The notes: generated by a model from the letters alone, not told the origin. 64,000 nt of DNA from Mahella sp. (GCF_020054945.1 NZ_JAIHAU010000003.1:29948-93947), one strand, 5' to 3'. Positions 29,116 through 38,267 are shown, numbered from the stretch's first letter. Translations and numbers: made by a program.

Positions 29116-29192
29116 TGGTGCGCCTGGAGGGATTCGAACCCCCGACCCACGGATTAGAAATCCGTTGCTCTATCCTGCTGAGCTACAAGCGC
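29116..29192 (-). tRNA. tRNA-Arg (anticodon TCT)
   Basis: 77 nt; anticodon stem ACGGA/TCCGT, loop TTTCTAA; T-loop TTCGAAT; CCA encoded. It reads AGA/AGG codons. Confidence 0.97.
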
Positions 29193-29201
29193 TAGTTATA
29201 A

Positions 29202-29275
29202 TGGAGCGGGTGATGGGAATCGAACCCACGCGGCCAGCTTGGAAGGCTGGAACTCTACCATTGAGCTACACCCGC
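29202..29275 (-). tRNA. tRNA-Gly (anticodon TCC)
   Basis: 74 nt; anticodon stem CCAGC/GCTGG, loop CTTCCAA; CCA encoded. First gene of the cluster, just after the promoter. Confidence 0.97.
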
Positions 29276-29294
29276 ACATCGGTGACAGTATATA

Positions 29295-29323
29295 AGTTTA
29301 GCATATGACCGACCATTTGTCAA
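29295..29323 (-). promoter_or_regulatory. Main promoter of the tRNA cluster
   Basis: Minus-strand consensus TTGACA (29323-29318), 17-bp spacer, TAAACT (29300-29295), about 20 bp before tRNA-Gly(TCC). Confidence 0.8.
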
Positions 29324-29355
29324 TAGCAAAAATCACCGTCACCGAGCGGCCACCT

Positions 29356-29655
29356 TCAATGCAGATATGTCCTTATGAATTCCGGAACCGCTCCCCATAA
29401 TACGAATATACCTATAGCTACAAATAAGCCGCCGGCAATAAGCTGCAAAACGGCCTGAGGCACATATTTTGCCACAACATCTCCAAGCAGCGCTCCTATA
29501 AGCGTCACCACCACCAGTGCCGCAGAGGCACCGAGAAATATAGGCAGAGGCTGCTTATGCTGTGTCACCAGCGTAAATACAGCTAATTGTGTTTTGTCAC
29601 CCATTTCGGCCAAAAACAACATGCCAAAGGCTATAAGAAACAACTTCCAATCCAT
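29356..29655 (-). CDS. GDT1/TMEM165-family (UPF0016) metal transporter, half-size
   Basis: The 99-residue protein holds a single copy of the family's repeat: the acidic motif EMGDKTQL in the first membrane helix, then two more hydrophobic helices. Full-size members have two such repeats, so this one probably works as a homodimer. Family members export Mn2+ or Ca2+. The Mn2+-type riboswitch directly upstream supports manganese export. ATG 29655 lies 8 nt after AAAGGA; ATG 29664 overlaps the site and is less likely. Confidence 0.88.
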   Translation of the reverse strand: MDWKLFLIAFGMLFLAEMGDKTQLAVFTLVTQHKQPLPIFLGASAALVVVTLIGALLGDVVAKYVPQAVLQLIAGGLFVAIGIFVLWGAVPEFIRTYLH

Positions 29656-29683
29656 ATGTATCATCCTTTCAAGTTTATACAAG

Positions 29684-29725
29684 CAAAAAGACTTTTAGCA
29701 GAATTATTCATCCTGCTAAAAGTCT
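29684..29725 (-). terminator. Riboswitch expression-platform terminator
   Basis: A 13-bp perfect stem (AGACTTTTAGCAG and its complement, 29725-29713 and 29701-29689) with an 11-nt loop and T-tract. Its 5' arm overlaps the conserved GAGAC end of the riboswitch, so folding of the two is mutually exclusive; it lies before the GDT1 gene. Confidence 0.88.
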
Positions 29726-29812
29726 CATTCTCGGCACACCGAACGATGGAACCAGGCGTAAGCCAGTATGTTGATTCCACCGGCCCTGTTAAGGGCAACT
29801 ACTCCCTCTTAA
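29720..29812 (-). ncRNA. yybP-ykoY (Mn2+-sensing) riboswitch
   Basis: The minus strand carries the conserved pieces in order: GAGGGAGTAG near the 5' end, the CAACATACTGG segment that forms half of the metal site, a CGGTGTGCCGAGA stem, and GAGAC at the 3' side. This family binds Mn2+ and turns on metal-efflux genes, including UPF0016 members, by preventing termination. Placement before a GDT1 gene and a strong terminator matches the known arrangement. Confidence 0.88.
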
Positions 29813-29819
29813 CAAATTT

Positions 29820-29848
29820 ATTTTACATTATCATTGATATAATTGCAA
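29820..29848 (-). promoter_or_regulatory. Promoter of the riboswitch-GDT1 transcript
   Basis: Minus-strand TTGCAA (29848-29843), 17-bp spacer, TAAAAT (29825-29820), a few bases before the riboswitch. Confidence 0.7.
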
Positions 29849-29899
29849 TAACAAATTGAAAACCCACGATAATGGGAAAGTGTAACTTATAACTGCCCT

Positions 29900-30733
29900 T
29901 TATAGCCTTACGCCGACATTCTTAGCCACCATGCGAATATAATCGGCAGCTTGCACGCATTCGTCGTCGGACGATAAATGTTCTATGATAAGCGGCATAT
30001 CGCTGTCCAACGCATCGAGATGCTGCAAAAGAACAGAATAATTCAGATATCCTGATCCAGCACGCACCTCGTCCAGATGTACCGTAAGCTTGCCCGAAAG
30101 CAATGTATCCTTGGCATGGCAACTTTTTATATATGGTCCCAATTTATCTATAAAATCGCATATAAATGCGGCATTATTATAATAGCGAGCCGGACTGTTT
30201 ATAAGGTTCACAGGGTCAAAATGCACAGCAAATCGAGGTCGATCTATAGCACGCAACAGTTCTAGATAACTTTCAGCCGAATCCGGATATATCCATGGCA
30301 TGGGCTCCAGCGTATAAAAAGTATGCGATGGTTTTACGGCATCTATTATCTCTCTGACTGTATCCACTATCATGTCGAACGTTTCTTGCGTCAAATTATC
30401 GGAATGTGGGCCATCCCATTGCTCGCCACGTGAGCCAGCAATATTTACACAGCAACGCGCTCCGACCCTATCGGCTAAATCCAGTTGCCGCTGGCATAAA
30501 GCTATAGCATCACGACGTTCCGTCTCATCTCGGCTTAACGGATTGCTCCATGCCCCTACTTCGGCTATAACTATATCGGCGTGAGCCGCAGCTCCTATAT
30601 AAGCCTCCAACTCCTGTCCTCCGGCATCGGCAGCAAGAGGCCAAATAGCAGCTCTATACCCGCGACGTTTTAGCGCTTGTATCCAAGTTTCAGGGTCACA
30701 ATAATCATCAAATACAGGACCACCTAAACGCAT
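29900..30733 (-). CDS. Sugar phosphate isomerase/epimerase-like TIM barrel protein
   Basis: The 277-residue protein fits the AP-endonuclease-2-type TIM barrel family. Candidate metal ligands are visible at strand ends: Glu in LEPMPWI, Asp/His in HFDPVN, His in CHAKDT and Glu in LIIEH. Members isomerise or epimerise sugars and inositols with a divalent metal. It is the last gene of an operon with a ThuA-like protein and a Gfo/Idh/MocA dehydrogenase. The exact substrate is not readable from the sequence. Confidence 0.85.
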   Translation of the reverse strand: MRLGGPVFDDYCDPETWIQALKRRGYRAAIWPLAADAGGQELEAYIGAAAHADIVIAEVGAWSNPLSRDETERRDAIALCQRQLDLADRVGARCCVNIAGSRGEQWDGPHSDNLTQETFDMIVDTVREIIDAVKPSHTFYTLEPMPWIYPDSAESYLELLRAIDRPRFAVHFDPVNLINSPARYYNNAAFICDFIDKLGPYIKSCHAKDTLLSGKLTVHLDEVRAGSGYLNYSVLLQHLDALDSDMPLIIEHLSSDDECVQAADYIRMVAKNVGVRL

Positions 30734-30778
30734 AATAAATTCCTCCTTGATTTTTATTCGCCATGCTCAGTTAGCCTT

Positions 30779-31864
30779 TTACAGATCTGATACAAGCGGT
30801 TCAGGGCGCTGACATCCGCTTATGGGATAATAATGAGCCCCATTTTCCGAAGCATCGTGGATACCCTGCATGATATCCAATACATGAAATGCCATCTCGC
30901 CGTTAGCCCTATGCGCTCTGCCCTTTAATATGGCATAAGCCATATCAGCCACCCCGATGCCGCGGCTGTTATCGGAAAAGCCATAAATAAGCGGTATTTC
31001 TTTCCACCCATCCGTATCCTTTCTTTTTAGCAGTATAGGGCCTCCAAATGTATTAGGATCAGGCGCTATAAGCGTGCCCTCACTACCGTATATCTCCATT
31101 CTTGGCGTTTGCGATGCCCACACATCAAAGCTTGTCACAATAGTAGCTATTGCTCCGCAATCAAAATCCAGTATGCCTGTTACATGGGTCGGCACTTCAA
31201 CATTTATTTTTTTACCGTATTTGGGTTGACTGGTGATAACCCTTTCATCGAAAGTTATCCGAGCTGAGCCGGTTACCCTGCGCACAGGGCCCAACATAGC
31301 TATAAGGGCGGTAAGGTAATAAGGACCCATATCGAACATAGGCCCTCCCCCGACCTGATAATAAAACTCTGGATCAGGATGCCAGCTTTCATGCCCATGA
31401 CAGAGCATAAAAGCGGTTGCAGCCACCGGTTTGCCTATCCAGCCATCATCGATGAGCTTGATACAGGTCTGTATACCGCCTCCAAGGAAGGTATCGGGCG
31501 CATTGCCCACAAGCAATCCCTTGTTTTTGGCCATATCAATAATCCTTTTACCATCCTCGCGTGAGATAGCCAGTGGCTTCTCGCTGTAAACATGCTTTCC
31601 GGCCTCCAAAGCCTTGATTGCTACTTCAGCATGAGAACCGGGGTTGGTAAGATTAAGGATAATTTGTATATCAGGATCGGCCAGTAGTTCTTCAACTGTA
31701 CAGTATTTAGGGATACCAAATTTTTGAGCTTTCGTACAGGAACGCTCAGGTATCATATCTGCACAAGCTGCTACCTCGGTAACATCAAATACAGTGGCTA
31801 AATTCTTTATGTAAATATCAGAAATATTTCCGCAGCCAATAACGCCTACTTTAACCTTGTCCAT
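30779..31864 (-). CDS. Gfo/Idh/MocA-family NAD(P)-dependent oxidoreductase
   Basis: The 361-residue protein has the N-terminal Rossmann motif [13 protein letters not shown] (residues 5-17), the characteristic EKPLA strand, and the C-terminal GFO_IDH_MocA alpha/beta domain with [13 protein letters not shown]. Such enzymes oxidise sugars, sugar acids or inositols at one carbon. ATG 31864 follows AGAAAGGG. Neighbours (ThuA, TIM-barrel epimerase) suggest a keto-sugar interconversion pathway. Confidence 0.9.
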   Translation of the reverse strand: MDKVKVGVIGCGNISDIYIKNLATVFDVTEVAACADMIPERSCTKAQKFGIPKYCTVEELLADPDIQIILNLTNPGSHAEVAIKALEAGKHVYSEKPLAISREDGKRIIDMAKNKGLLVGNAPDTFLGGGIQTCIKLIDDGWIGKPVAATAFMLCHGHESWHPDPEFYYQVGGGPMFDMGPYYLTALIAMLGPVRRVTGSARITFDERVITSQPKYGKKINVEVPTHVTGILDFDCGAIATIVTSFDVWASQTPRMEIYGSEGTLIAPDPNTFGGPILLKRKDTDGWKEIPLIYGFSDNSRGIGVADMAYAILKGRAHRANGEMAFHVLDIMQGIHDASENGAHYYPISGCQRPEPLVSDL

Positions 31865-31878
31865 CAGTTTAACCCTTT

Positions 31879-32553
31879 CTATCTTAAGACCTCTCTGCCT
31901 TCAGCCGCCCATAAGAAACCTCGCCTCATTATTTCACGGGGCTCTCTCATTTCAAATATATCGGCGTGATGGCCTAAAGAACAATAAAATACCCTGCCAG
32001 CTCCCCAGCGTTTGGTCCATACCACCGGAGCGTCGACCTGACCGTTGGCCGCATGGTAACCGTCTACTACCGGAAAGCGAGTGGTTGCAAGCACTTCGAC
32101 GGCCGGATCTACATGCAGATAATATTGTTCGGACTTTACTATAAAGTCGTCTATTCCTTCAACTATAATGCTGGAGCCTCTTTTAATATTAACGGTATAT
32201 TCCACGCCGTCATTTCCGGGATGTGCTACCCAGCTGCCGCCCGTCATAAATTGCCACTCAACGCATTCCCTGAATGCATCGCACATGCCACCATGGCAGC
32301 CGGCAAGACCAACCCCATTTCCTACAGCTTCTATTACCGGCTTGACCTGTTCTTGTGTAATACTCCCCATAGTCCATATAGGTATTATTAAAGACAAATC
32401 CATCAATTTTTCCTTGTCCAGGAATGAGTCCAATGTATCAGAAACTTCCACCTCAAAATTCTCGCCTACCAGTATCTCTCGAAACACATCGGCGACCTGA
32501 GTCGGTTGATGTCCTTCCCACCCACCTTGTACAATCAATGCTTTTTTAGCCAT
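31879..32553 (-). CDS. ThuA-domain protein
   Basis: The 224-residue protein matches the ThuA-like class I glutaminase-fold family: [10 protein letters not shown] at the start, [12 protein letters not shown] in the middle, and [19 protein letters not shown] near the end. The family is named for trehalose utilisation; recent family knowledge points to 3-keto-glycoside-related sugar metabolism. GTG 32580 precedes the GGAGG site; ATG 32553 is correctly spaced (7 nt). First gene of a three-gene operon. Confidence 0.88.
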   Translation of the reverse strand: MAKKALIVQGGWEGHQPTQVADVFREILVGENFEVEVSDTLDSFLDKEKLMDLSLIIPIWTMGSITQEQVKPVIEAVGNGVGLAGCHGGMCDAFRECVEWQFMTGGSWVAHPGNDGVEYTVNIKRGSSIIVEGIDDFIVKSEQYYLHVDPAVEVLATTRFPVVDGYHAANGQVDAPVVWTKRWGAGRVFYCSLGHHADIFEMREPREIMRRGFLWAAEGREVLR

Positions 32554-32710
32554 GGTAAAACCTCCAAAATATAAATTCACGCGTATAGATTACTATATGC
32601 ATATTACAAATACAATCGTTATAAGCTATAAACAATTTGGCAATTATTTATCACTGCGGTACTCTATTTTGCAATTGGCCGACAAACGCCGTCTCAAACC
32701 GCTTCGGTCC

Positions 32711-34243
32711 TTATCCCCAAAACTGCCTGTCGAGATTTCTATATTGTACGGCTTCGGCTATATGCGTTTCGGTTATATTCTCCGAACCGTCCAGATCGGC
32801 TATAGTTCTGGCCACCTTCAATATGCGATTATATGCCCTGGCGCTCAGGCTTAATCTCTCAAAGGCTTGATTCATAAGCTTTCTTTCTTTGATGCCGAGA
32901 TGACAATAGCGACTGATATGTGCTCCGGACAATTGCGAGTTGAAGTATATGCCGCTGCCTTTATAACGTTCCAGTTGTCTAGCTCTGGCTGCTTCCACCC
33001 TCTTTTTTATATCAGCCGAACCTTCTATTGACGTGGAATCATCGAGATCGTCATAACTGACCGGCTGCAACTCCACATGCAGGTCTATGCGATCAAGAAG
33101 TGGACCGGACACTTTGCCCAGATAATTCTTTATTTGAAGCGGTGTACACGTGCATTTAGATATATCCGGATAAAACCCGCAAGGGCATGGATTCATAGAG
33201 GCAATCAATAAAAATTTAGCCGGATAGCTTATGGTAGCACTTATGCGCGATACTGTGACCCTCTCATCTTCCAACGGCTGGCGTAGAGCCTCCAGCGCAT
33301 CCCTACGGAATTCCGGCAGTTCGTCCAGAAATAGCACACCGTAGTGGGCAAGTGATACCTCTCCTGGCTTTGGAATCCTACCGCCCCCGATAAGGGCCGC
33401 ATTTGATACCGTATGGTGCGGGGATCGGAACGGCCTATTTGTGACCAGCCCGCTTTTGGCATCTATAAGGCCGGCTATACTGTGCAGTTTGGTAATTTCC
33501 ATAGCTTCGTCGAATGTAAGGTCAGGCAATATGGTGGGCAAACGTCTGGCAAGCATGGTTTTACCCGCGCCAGGCGGGCCTATAAGCAGGACATTATGGC
33601 TGCCGGCCGCCGCGATTTCCAACGCACGTTTGGCTTTGTGCTGACCTTTTACATCGGCAAAGTCAACATCATAATTTATACGCTGGCGCATGAAAATATC
33701 CTCCACATCGCAGCGAAAGGGCGTTATAGGCATCTCGCCGTTCAAGAAAGCTACGACATCGGCAAGGGAGGATATACCGTAAATATCGATGCCGTCTACC
33801 ACAGCAGCCTCCTGGACATTTTCGTATGGCACTACTGCCGATGCAAAACCCAATTGCCTAGAAGCTATTATCATCGGCAATATACCCTTTATAGGTTTTA
33901 AGGCCCCCTCTAACGACATCTCGCCAAGAAACACCGTATTCTCCAAAAGTTCCGGCACTATAGTGCCTGTGGCAGCCAGTATGCCGATAGCTATCGGCAG
34001 ATCGTATGAGACACCCTCTTTGCGCGTATCAGCCGGTGCCATGTTTATGGTTATGCGTTTTAACGGGAACTCCATGCCGCTGTTTTTTATAGCTGTGCGC
34101 ACCCTCTCTTTGGATTCTTTGACAGCCGTATCCGGTAGGCCGACTATATCGAATACGGGTAACCCGTTGGATACATCGGTTTCAATGTCTACGGCATAAC
34201 CGTCTATTCCCATCAATGCACAGCTCTTCACTTTAGAAAACAA
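32711..34243 (-). CDS. comM: YifB/ComM-family magnesium chelatase-like AAA+ ATPase
   Basis: The 510-residue protein has an N-terminal ChlI-like fold (DIETDVSNGLPVFDIVGLPDTAVKES), Walker A GPPGAGKT, Walker B LFLDELPEF, a CPCGFY zinc-like motif and the Mg_chelatase C-terminal domain. ComM is a branch-migration helicase that aids integration of DNA during transformation. Start is TTG, 8 nt after AGGAGG. It is the last gene of the long superoperon, 25 bp after yraN. Confidence 0.9.
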   Translation of the reverse strand: MFSKVKSCALMGIDGYAVDIETDVSNGLPVFDIVGLPDTAVKESKERVRTAIKNSGMEFPLKRITINMAPADTRKEGVSYDLPIAIGILAATGTIVPELLENTVFLGEMSLEGALKPIKGILPMIIASRQLGFASAVVPYENVQEAAVVDGIDIYGISSLADVVAFLNGEMPITPFRCDVEDIFMRQRINYDVDFADVKGQHKAKRALEIAAAGSHNVLLIGPPGAGKTMLARRLPTILPDLTFDEAMEITKLHSIAGLIDAKSGLVTNRPFRSPHHTVSNAALIGGGRIPKPGEVSLAHYGVLFLDELPEFRRDALEALRQPLEDERVTVSRISATISYPAKFLLIASMNPCPCGFYPDISKCTCTPLQIKNYLGKVSGPLLDRIDLHVELQPVSYDDLDDSTSIEGSADIKKRVEAARARQLERYKGSGIYFNSQLSGAHISRYCHLGIKERKLMNQAFERLSLSARAYNRILKVARTIADLDGSENITETHIAEAVQYRNLDRQFWG

Positions 34244-34268
34244 TTCCTCTGCCTCCTGCTCTTACGAT

Positions 34269-34652
34269 CTAATAATACCTGTTGTCTTCCACTCCAAAGG
34301 CATTTTTTATGTGATTTATGTTTTGCGTGTTGTTATTAGGCAAATAGACTTCGATGATGTCGAACCTGCAATTAAGATCGGCATATTGGGGATGGCTTGC
34401 CCTATAAAAAGCCGATATCCTATAATAGCGTTGCTGCTTTCTATAGTCCACTGCCTGATAAGGATAACCGTAACGCAACGATGTGCGCGTTTTGACCTCG
34501 ACAAACACCAATTCGTCGCCGTCAAAGGCCACTATATCCATTTCTCCTATAGGGCAACGGTAATTGCGTTCCGATATCTTATAGCCATGTTCCAGCAGAT
34601 ATGCAGCGGCCATGTTCTCGCCCGTATTGCCGAGACTGCGCCCGCTGCTCAC
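34269..34652 (-). CDS. YraN-family (UPF0102) nuclease-like protein
   Basis: The 127-residue protein has the Holliday-junction-resolvase-like core of the family: G..GE..AA.YL at the start, NYRCPIGEMDIVAFD and LVFVEVKTRTS with the acidic and lysine residues of a PD-(D/E)xK nuclease. Its role is not established. GTG 34652 overlaps the rnhB stop (GTGA). Confidence 0.9.
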   Translation of the reverse strand: MSSGRSLGNTGENMAAAYLLEHGYKISERNYRCPIGEMDIVAFDGDELVFVEVKTRTSLRYGYPYQAVDYRKQQRYYRISAFYRASHPQYADLNCRFDIIEVYLPNNNTQNINHIKNAFGVEDNRYY

Positions 34653-35224
34653 ATCTGCACCTCTGATATGAACTTTTTTGTAAAAGTTATTCTATGTATA
34701 GGGCATATGCCGTATTTCTTTATAGCTTCTATGTGTTTTTGAGTGCCATAGCCTTTATTATGTACAAAATCATATTGGGGATATTTGTCATGGTATTGAA
34801 CCATAAGCCGATCCCTCGTTACTTTGGCTACCACAGATGCGGCCGATATACAGGCTATAAGGTCATCGCCACCTATTACGGCTTGCTGAGGTATCGTTAT
34901 ATCCAGCGTATCCCTACCGTCCACCATAACCCTATCAGGTTGTATGTTCAGCGACAACACCGCTTGTTTCATGACTTCTAAAGCTGCCATACGTATGTTT
35001 ATTTCATCTATGCGCTCATGATCGACTGATGCTATCGCTACCGCCAATGCCTTATCCAATATAATATCGTGCAGATATTGGCGTTGTTTTGGCGTGAGTT
35101 TTTTTGAATCCCTCAGCCCCTCTATGTACAATCCGGCAGGCAATATAACCGCCGCAGCCATAACCGGCCCTGCCAGCGGCCCTCTTCCTACCTCATCCAC
35201 TCCTGCTATATAAAGCTTTTGCAT
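34649..35224 (-). CDS. rnhB: Ribonuclease HII
   Basis: It cleaves RNA in RNA-DNA hybrids and removes single ribonucleotides from DNA. The 191-residue core is complete: the GVDEVGRGPLAGPV motif at residues 8-21 with Asp and Glu ligands, the MVDGRD strand and the SVVAKVTRDRLM segment. It lacks the N-terminal extension seen in Bacillus RnhB. It lies 4 bp after rbgA. Confidence 0.95.
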   Translation of the reverse strand: MQKLYIAGVDEVGRGPLAGPVMAAAVILPAGLYIEGLRDSKKLTPKQRQYLHDIILDKALAVAIASVDHERIDEINIRMAALEVMKQAVLSLNIQPDRVMVDGRDTLDITIPQQAVIGGDDLIACISAASVVAKVTRDRLMVQYHDKYPQYDFVHNKGYGTQKHIEAIKKYGICPIHRITFTKKFISEVQM

Positions 35225-35228
35225 GATG

Positions 35229-36062
35229 CTAACCCTCCACAGGCGGCATTTCCAACGTTATATGCCCTATGGCTCCTTTGCGAAAGTCATCTATCAAGGC
35301 GGCGGCACCGCGGTGGGTATCGGCTTCTCCACCGCTCTTCAGCCAGCCCTTGTTCATGCATATGGCACTTAATAACTCATAAGAATTCAGTGGCTTATCA
35401 GTTATTGAGACGCCATATCTTTCAACAAGTCTATCAACATATCTCGACTGCAATATATCCAAAAGACCGACGGCTATCTCCTCTATATCGACGGCGGCAT
35501 CATCTATTGCTCCTATACAAGCCAAATGCAACTTTACAATTTCATCTTTAAGATTAGGTTTTAATATACCGGGCGTGTCCATTATCTGAAATTCATCTAC
35601 CCTGAACCATCCTACCTGCCGCGTTATACCCGGACGCGCACCTACCTGCGCCCGTCGGCTCTTAGCCAATGCATTTAATATAGTAGATTTCCCCACATTG
35701 GGAATACCCATTATCATTGCATTTTTTAGCTTTCTATCTTTATGCCGGCTTTCCACGTCCCTCATTATATCTTTGAGATTGCTTATATCTGCACCTGATT
35801 TAGCATTTATAGCCACAGCTCTTATATCTTTGCTTTTTAAGTATTTAAGCCATGTGTCCAGCGCTCGTTTATCGGCGAGATCGGCTTTATTAAGCACTAC
35901 TATTCTGGCTTTGTGCCCTATCATTTGATCCAGCACCGCATCGCGGCTGCTGACAGGTGCCCGGCTATCCACAACCTCTATCACTATATCAACCAACCTT
36001 ATAAATTTCTTCATATCCTCCAGTGCTCTGGCCATATGCCCCGGATACCATGACTTATTCAC
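35229..36062 (-). CDS. rbgA: Ribosome biogenesis GTPase RbgA (YlqF)
   Basis: The 277-residue circularly permuted GTPase has its motifs in the order G4 (NKADLAD), G1 (GIPNVGKST), G3 (DTPG), diagnostic of the YlqF/YawG family, plus the N-terminal WYPGHMARA motif. It acts in late 50S assembly. Start GTG 36062 follows GAGGGGGAATAAAGC. The trailing domain contacts rRNA. Confidence 0.95.
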   Translation of the reverse strand: MNKSWYPGHMARALEDMKKFIRLVDIVIEVVDSRAPVSSRDAVLDQMIGHKARIVVLNKADLADKRALDTWLKYLKSKDIRAVAINAKSGADISNLKDIMRDVESRHKDRKLKNAMIMGIPNVGKSTILNALAKSRRAQVGARPGITRQVGWFRVDEFQIMDTPGILKPNLKDEIVKLHLACIGAIDDAAVDIEEIAVGLLDILQSRYVDRLVERYGVSITDKPLNSYELLSAICMNKGWLKSGGEADTHRGAAALIDDFRKGAIGHITLEMPPVEG

Positions 36063-36065
36063 GCT

Positions 36066-36650
36066 TTATTCCCCCTCAGAAGCACTGGCTGCACCGTCGG
36101 CAAATCGGTATGTGGTATCGATTGTCCCTATACGGCTTACAGGCCAGATACGCAGCACCGCTTTGCCCACTATGTTGTCTACTGGTACAAATCCAACCTG
36201 CGGGTCCCTGCTATCCTTGCTGCCATTCCTGTTATCGCCCAACACGAATATAGTACCTTCTGGTACTATGCTGTCCTCAAAGCCAACCCGCGGCTGGGCG
36301 GCTATATAATCTTCCAACAAGCGTTGGCCGTTAACGTATACATCGCCATTTTTAACCTCTATCTCATCGCCGCCTAATGCAATTATGCGCTTTACGAAAT
36401 TCTCCTTCATATCTCCCGGGTACTTAAATATAACGATATCGCCGCGCTGAGGCTCATTAAACCTATAGCTTATCTTATCAACTATAAGCATATCGCCGTC
36501 ATGCAGCGTCGGAAGCATAGAATCGCCGTCCACCGTTATCGGTTCGAATACAAAATAACGTATTAAAAATGCAGCCACAAATGCTATAACTATGGCCTCT
36601 ATCCATTCAATAGCCTCATTGCTGCCCTTGCTCTTGCGCTCGTTATCCAT
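36066..36650 (-). CDS. lepB: Signal peptidase I
   Basis: The 194-residue membrane protease has one N-terminal membrane segment (about residues 19-38), the catalytic Ser in GDSMLPTL, the Lys in VKRIIALGGDE and the GDNR..SKDSR box. It removes signal peptides from exported proteins on the outer face of the membrane. It follows rplS by 47 bp across a large palindrome. Confidence 0.95.
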   Translation of the reverse strand: MDNERKSKGSNEAIEWIEAIVIAFVAAFLIRYFVFEPITVDGDSMLPTLHDGDMLIVDKISYRFNEPQRGDIVIFKYPGDMKENFVKRIIALGGDEIEVKNGDVYVNGQRLLEDYIAAQPRVGFEDSIVPEGTIFVLGDNRNGSKDSRDPQVGFVPVDNIVGKAVLRIWPVSRIGTIDTTYRFADGAASASEGE

Positions 36651-36668
36651 ATTTGTTCTTCCCCTTAT

Positions 36669-36706
36669 AACAGGTAAAGGACTGTCTGGACAGTCCTTTA
36701 CCTGTT
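36669..36706. repeat. 18-bp perfect inverted repeat spanning the rplS stop
   Basis: AACAGGTAAAGGACTGTC (36669-36686) and its exact complement (36689-36706) are separated by only 2 bp. The rplS stop codon TAA lies inside the upstream arm. On the minus strand only a weak U stretch follows, so termination, mRNA 3'-end protection or attenuation before lepB are all possible. Confidence 0.75.
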
Positions 36707-37048
36707 GATCCCTTCTTCTTTGATCTTAGCAGCCTTTCCGGTCAAACCGCGCAGATAATAAAGCTTGGCTCTTCTTACTTTGCCGTGCCTTAATACTTCT
36801 ATATGGTCTATTTTGGGAGAATGTAAAGGAAACGTCCTTTCCACGCCTACGCCATAAGATACACGGCGCACCGTAAAGCTTTCCCTTATGCCGCCATGCT
36901 GTCTTTTAATGACCACGCCCTCAAAGGCCTGCAATCTTTCGCGGTTTCCTTCAACAACTTTGACAAAAACCTTTACCGTATCTCCTACCTTAAATTCCGG
37001 TATATCGGTTCTCATTTGTTCCGCCTCTAATGTCCTTAATATATCCAT
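36698..37048 (-). CDS. rplS: Ribosomal protein L19
   Basis: 116-residue 50S protein at the subunit interface; the [26 protein letters not shown] pattern and [11 protein letters not shown] tail are diagnostic. ATG 37048 has an ideal AAAGGAGG site, which lies inside the overlapping 3' end of trmD (59-bp overlap). Confidence 0.97.
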   Translation of the reverse strand: MDILRTLEAEQMRTDIPEFKVGDTVKVFVKVVEGNRERLQAFEGVVIKRQHGGIRESFTVRRVSYGVGVERTFPLHSPKIDHIEVLRHGKVRRAKLYYLRGLTGKAAKIKEEGINR

Positions 37049-37751
37049 TTTGTGTCCTCCTTTCGTCCTTATCGTTTAATAAATCCGGCCTGCGACAAGC
37101 CGTACGTTTTAATGCCATCTTATTGCGCCACTCCTTTACTGCAGCATGATCACCCGATAAAAGAACATCGGGAACAATCATGCCCTTGTAATTGTATGGA
37201 CGCGTATACTGCGGATATTCCAGCAATCCCGAAGTAAAACTCTCATCCATATAAGATTCATCTTTATGGAGAACGCCGGGTACTAAGCGGCTGACAGCAT
37301 CTACTATTACCATCGCTGGCAACTCACCGCCTGTCAAAATGTAATCCCCTATAGATATCTCCTCATCTATTAACGCATCCGTTATCCTCTGATCTATGCC
37401 TTCATAGTGTCCGCATAATATCACTAAATGCTCATACTCAGATAATCGAGAAGCCATATCTTGGTCAAAGCGCCTCCCCTGCGGCGACATATATATTTTA
37501 TGCAATTTATCATCAGGATAACGCTGTTTTATATAATCAAAAGCATCGAATACGGGTTGCGGCGCCAGTATCATACCTGCCCCTCCGCCATAAGGATAAT
37601 CATCTACTTTACCATGTTTATCCAGTGAAAAATCCCTTATATCATATAAATTCACCGTCAGTATACCGCTTGCTATAGCCCTACCGAGTACGCTGTGAGT
37701 AAATGCCGGCATCAACATTTGAGGGAATAGCGTTAATATATCTATGATCAT
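36990..37751 (-). CDS. trmD: tRNA (guanine-N1)-methyltransferase
   Basis: It methylates G37 of tRNAs with S-adenosylmethionine. SPOUT-family knot motifs are present: [21 protein letters not shown] and the [11 protein letters not shown] strand. ATG 37751 gives the family's typical start ([10 protein letters not shown]); the frame also opens with TTG at 37760, overlapping rimM. The C-terminus runs 59 bp into rplS, so the last 20 or so residues are encoded over the L19 ribosome binding site and start. Confidence 0.94.
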   Translation of the reverse strand: MIIDILTLFPQMLMPAFTHSVLGRAIASGILTVNLYDIRDFSLDKHGKVDDYPYGGGAGMILAPQPVFDAFDYIKQRYPDDKLHKIYMSPQGRRFDQDMASRLSEYEHLVILCGHYEGIDQRITDALIDEEISIGDYILTGGELPAMVIVDAVSRLVPGVLHKDESYMDESFTSGLLEYPQYTRPYNYKGMIVPDVLLSGDHAAVKEWRNKMALKRTACRRPDLLNDKDERRTQNGYIKDIRGGTNENRYTGI

Positions 37752-37756
37752 CTTTC

Positions 37757-38263
37757 TCAATCCAATAAACCTTCCATCGGCTCTATAACTATACGTTCTC
37801 CTTCGATATCTATGATTTTAATGACATCCTTAATGGCGGGTATAAGTACCTGCTTCTGACCATCGACCACATCATACACATCGTTGCTGCCTGTAGGTAA
37901 AACCTCTTTGACTTCACCCAGATACAAACCATCTACTGTATATACTTTGCAGCCTATTATATCGCCTACATAATATGAACCTTCGGGCAATGGTGCCGCA
38001 TGCTGCCTATCTACCCACAGATGCTCATTTACCAGCTCCCGGGCAGTATTCATATCATCTATACCGTCAAGCTTTATATAAACGGCATTATTACCATATC
38101 TTACATGTTCCACGCGATATGGAAACATGTCATCCTTATCTTTTATATAAGCGCATTTCAAATCATCGAAACGCCTTATATCGTCGGTAAGCGGTTGTAT
38201 CTTCATTTCACCGCCCACGCCGTGCGGTTTAAGTATTCGGCCGATTATAAGATACTTTTGCAT
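37757..38263 (-). CDS. rimM: Ribosome maturation factor RimM
   Basis: The 168-residue protein has the N-terminal RimM barrel (IGRILKPHGVGGEMKI) and C-terminal PRC-barrel (YYVGDIIGCKV...GEVKEVLPTGSNDVY...LIPAI). It helps 30S head maturation and binds S19. It follows khpA by 4 bp; no obvious ribosome binding site precedes the ATG, so it may depend on translational coupling. Confidence 0.95.
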   Translation of the reverse strand: MQKYLIIGRILKPHGVGGEMKIQPLTDDIRRFDDLKCAYIKDKDDMFPYRVEHVRYGNNAVYIKLDGIDDMNTARELVNEHLWVDRQHAAPLPEGSYYVGDIIGCKVYTVDGLYLGEVKEVLPTGSNDVYDVVDGQKQVLIPAIKDVIKIIDIEGERIVIEPMEGLLD

Positions 38264-38267
38264 ATCG

